This document shows, piece after piece, positions 62,055 through 64,000 of a DNA stretch of 64,000 nt. Both the position numbers and the translations under genes were made by a program. How positions within the stretch are numbered: the first letter of the stretch is position 1; each line of letters starts with the position of its first letter. The stretch lies in the NCBI RefSeq assembly GCF_000712035.1, contig NZ_JONV01000006.1, forward strand, positions 124,001-188,000. The letters run 5' to 3'. The DNA comes from Salinicoccus luteus DSM 17002. Lineage in GTDB: Bacteria; Bacillota; Bacilli; Staphylococcales; Salinicoccaceae. The notes beneath the pieces are model-generated. The model was not told the DNA's origin. It saw only the letters and a program-made list of their open reading frames with translations, and ran no database searches.

Positions 62055-63369
62055 ACGGCTGAAACCGAATACCGAATTCATGATCTATAATCCCGCGGCT
62101 TTCGAAAAGTCGCACCTGAATGTGCTGAATGAACTGTATCTTCCGCTCATCCAGCAGGACGCCCTGATGGCATACATTTATCTGCAGGAGTCCTCCCAAC
62201 ATCACGGTACGCTTGAAATAAGATTCCATAAAGAGATTATGGATGAGCTGAATACGCCCCTGTCCACATTCTCAGAACTGCTGGAAAAATTGGAGGGCAT
62301 CGGCCTCGTAAGGTCCTTCGTCTCCAATGAGGCACACGATGACCTGTTCATCTACGAACTGCTCCTCCCTCTGACCCCGGAAGACTTTTTCAAAGATCCC
62401 ATGCTGAGCCTGTATCTATACAGCCATATCGGCCCCAGTGCATACAAAAAGAAAAAAGAGCGCCTGGCATATCCGCTGAAACCGAAGAATATCACCGAAG
62501 TGACTCGGAAGTTCACCGAAGTGTTCCAGGCAGGAAGCGGAGAGGGCTTCACCGTACCCGATGAATCGTTCAGAAGGGAGAATGTCTCCAGCGGCCCCAA
62601 CCTGGACCTCGATGACTTCGATTTCGATGTGCTCTTTACACACTTGAAGGGGACGAAGATCGACCGGTCCTTCTTTACCAGGGAAGTCAGGATGCTGATT
62701 GTGAAGTTGAGCGTGCTCTTCAATTTCAATGCCTATGATATGAAGCAGGTTCTGCTTTCCTCGACCACACAATATGCCGGCATCGACATGGAACAGCTGA
62801 AATACGAAGCCAGAAAATATTATCAGAAGGAAAACCGGGGAAAGCTGCCGGCAATATCGAAACCCCGGACGGATGACAAAGAGACGGAACAGGCATCCTA
62901 TATCGAGCGTCTCGAATCCATCAGTCCGCTTGATAGGCTGAATGATATCAGGAACAACCAGCCAAGCGATAATGACCTCAGGCTTGTGACGGATATCATT
63001 GCCAGGACAAGTCTGCCGAACGGGGTGGTCAATCTTCTCTTGGAATATGTATACCAGCAGAAGAATGGCGACCTTGGATATAACTATACGATGAAGATCG
63101 CAAGGGACTGGGAGGACAAGGGGATCCGGTCCGCAAAAGAGGCCTACCAGTCCATAATGGACTACAGGAAACAGATGAATGCGAAGCGCAAGGGTCCGAA
63201 GGACCGCCAGGGCGAACGCAAGCCATCATGGATGGACGGCGGTCAGAAGCCATCAGCGAAAAAAGAAGCGAAGCAGCAGGCGCCGCCTAAAAAAGAAGCT
63301 GTCCAGAAGACGGCCAAGGACGATCCGGAAATCCAGAAAATGATAGACGACTTTAGAAAATCCAGGTGA
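62035..63369 (+). CDS. dnaB: Replication initiation and membrane attachment protein DnaB
   Basis: This 444-residue protein of the Bacillota DnaB (not helicase) family has an N-terminal winged-helix region (about 1-120) and DnaD-type domains (about 200-265 and 315-385, including [16 protein letters not shown]). A basic, lysine/glutamine-rich tail follows. It helps DnaD and DnaI load the replicative helicase at oriC. Three ATGs stand in a row at 62035-62043; the exact start is uncertain by one or two codons. dnaI follows by 5 nt. Confidence 0.92.
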   Translation: MMMNFNERLKPNTEFMIYNPAAFEKSHLNVLNELYLPLIQQDALMAYIYLQESSQHHGTLEIRFHKEIMDELNTPLSTFSELLEKLEGIGLVRSFVSNEAHDDLFIYELLLPLTPEDFFKDPMLSLYLYSHIGPSAYKKKKERLAYPLKPKNITEVTRKFTEVFQAGSGEGFTVPDESFRRENVSSGPNLDLDDFDFDVLFTHLKGTKIDRSFFTREVRMLIVKLSVLFNFNAYDMKQVLLSSTTQYAGIDMEQLKYEARKYYQKENRGKLPAISKPRTDDKETEQASYIERLESISPLDRLNDIRNNQPSDNDLRLVTDIIARTSLPNGVVNLLLEYVYQQKNGDLGYNYTMKIARDWEDKGIRSAKEAYQSIMDYRKQMNAKRKGPKDRQGERKPSWMDGGQKPSAKKEAKQQAPPKKEAVQKTAKDDPEIQKMIDDFRKSR

Positions 63370-63374
63370 TATGT

Positions 63375-64000
63375 ATGGAACCCATTAACCAGTTCTTGAA
63401 GAACTCGAAAAAAATAAAAGATAATAATGACAAGCTCTATGAATCCCTGATCCAGCACCCGAGGATCATAGAGCTGATAGAGAACAGTGATTTCGAAATC
63501 ACCCGCTCCATGATCAGGAACGACCTGCTTCAGCTGAAGCGTTATACCGAACAGTCCCTGGCCTGTGAGAAATGCAGCTCACTTGGTGAATGCATCAACC
63601 ACCCGCAGGGATATGTCCCTTCGATTGATGTCAGAGGCGGCCGGATCCATATCATCTATTCCCCATGTCCGACCAAAATAAAAGATGATGCATTCCGTGA
63701 AAAGGAGAAGATGATCGAATCCTATCATGTTCCGAAAGACGTCAAGGATGCGACATTCGAGACGGTATTCCTCGATCCGGATTCGAACAGGCAGGAGATC
63801 ATCAAGCGTGCAATCAGCACAAGCAAGAAGATCATCGAAGGCATCGATACGAAGGGGCTCTATATACATGGCAGTTTCGGCATCGGCAAGTCCTATCTGC
63901 TCGGCTGCATCGCAAATGAACTGAAGGACCAGTCGGTATCCTCGATCATCGTCTATGTACCGGAAATCATCCGCGACCTGAAGGCGGGGTTCAAGGATGG
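63375..64000 (+). CDS. dnaI: Primosomal helicase loader DnaI (3' end beyond window)
   Basis: The first 208 residues of this AAA+ helicase loader are visible. The N-terminal helicase-binding domain carries a zinc site (CEKCSSLGECINHP), and the ATPase domain begins about residue 125 with Walker A GSFGIGKSY. It loads the DnaC-type helicase with DnaB and DnaD. AGGTGAT precedes the ATG. The frame is open to the window edge. Confidence 0.93.
   Translation, partial: MEPINQFLKNSKKIKDNNDKLYESLIQHPRIIELIENSDFEITRSMIRNDLLQLKRYTEQSLACEKCSSLGECINHPQGYVPSIDVRGGRIHIIYSPCPTKIKDDAFREKEKMIESYHVPKDVKDATFETVFLDPDSNRQEIIKRAISTSKKIIEGIDTKGLYIHGSFGIGKSYLLGCIANELKDQSVSSIIVYVPEIIRDLKAGFKD

Overview
The window is a stretch of a low-to-middle GC Bacillota chromosome, most likely a halotolerant Staphylococcaceae close to Salinicoccus. 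The reasons are EzrA, the short DnaE with a degenerate PHP domain, DnaB/DnaI, strong AGGAGG-type ribosome binding sites with frequent TTG/GTG starts, acidic proteins and a BCCT osmolyte carrier. The gene order (rpsD, ezrA, nifS, thiI, nadK, sppA, tpx, ytxK, ackA, ald, dnaE, malic enzyme, accDA, pfkA, pyk, citZ, icd, mdh, polA, mutM, coaE, gapB, nrdR, dnaB, dnaI) follows the conserved Bacillales block. The genus is an inference; the order and protein families are read directly.

Layout. 1-12.2 kb is accessory and stress-related: the end of a DUF418 gene, a minus-strand operon (phosphatase, C45 acyltransferase-like hydrolase, DUF421), a phosphoesterase, acetyltransferases and an alpha/beta hydrolase. 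A BCCT transporter, a STAS-like protein, DUF2071 and DUF2512 genes then share sigma-B-like promoters. A second DUF421 gene, an M20 amidohydrolase, a frameshifted membrane-protein gene and a KtrA/KtrC-type potassium regulator follow. 12.3-18.8 kb is a compact phage-derived island: ImmA, repressor and Cro around an operator array, an SPP1-like replication set, an ArpU regulator, then XhlA, holin and amidase. It has no integrase, terminase, portal, capsid or tail genes, yet every reading frame is intact.

18.8-38.5 kb carries rpsD with its long autoregulatory leader, a free-Met-(R)-SO reductase, ezrA, a cysteine desulfurase/ThiI pair for tRNA thiolation, TauE, NAD kinase, SppA, RDD, Tpx, YtxK, acetate kinase, an Ltp-type lipoprotein, a universal stress protein, alanine dehydrogenase, a zinc alcohol dehydrogenase, YtkL/YtoI/YtpI-like genes and nrnA. 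38.5-48.1 kb holds dnaE and a carbon module: malic enzyme, a short GntR regulator, accD, accA, pfkA and pyk. These make malonyl-CoA and pyruvate, and a GntR-type operator lies at the malic-enzyme promoter. 48.1-56.2 kb has a lipoprotein, an acetate symporter pair with a cre-like site, the citZ-icd-mdh TCA cluster and an AbgT transporter where relatives carry phoPR. 56.3-64 kb has polA, mutM, coaE, gapB, nrdR, dnaB and the start of dnaI.

Most interesting: the phage island without structural genes and its repeated operators; four sigma-B-like promoters within 1.3 kb; a Tpx lacking its resolving cysteine; a GntR operator joining malic enzyme to acetyl-CoA carboxylase; and a probable ATT start codon in the first DUF421 gene. 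No tRNA, rRNA, CRISPR array or insertion sequence was seen.
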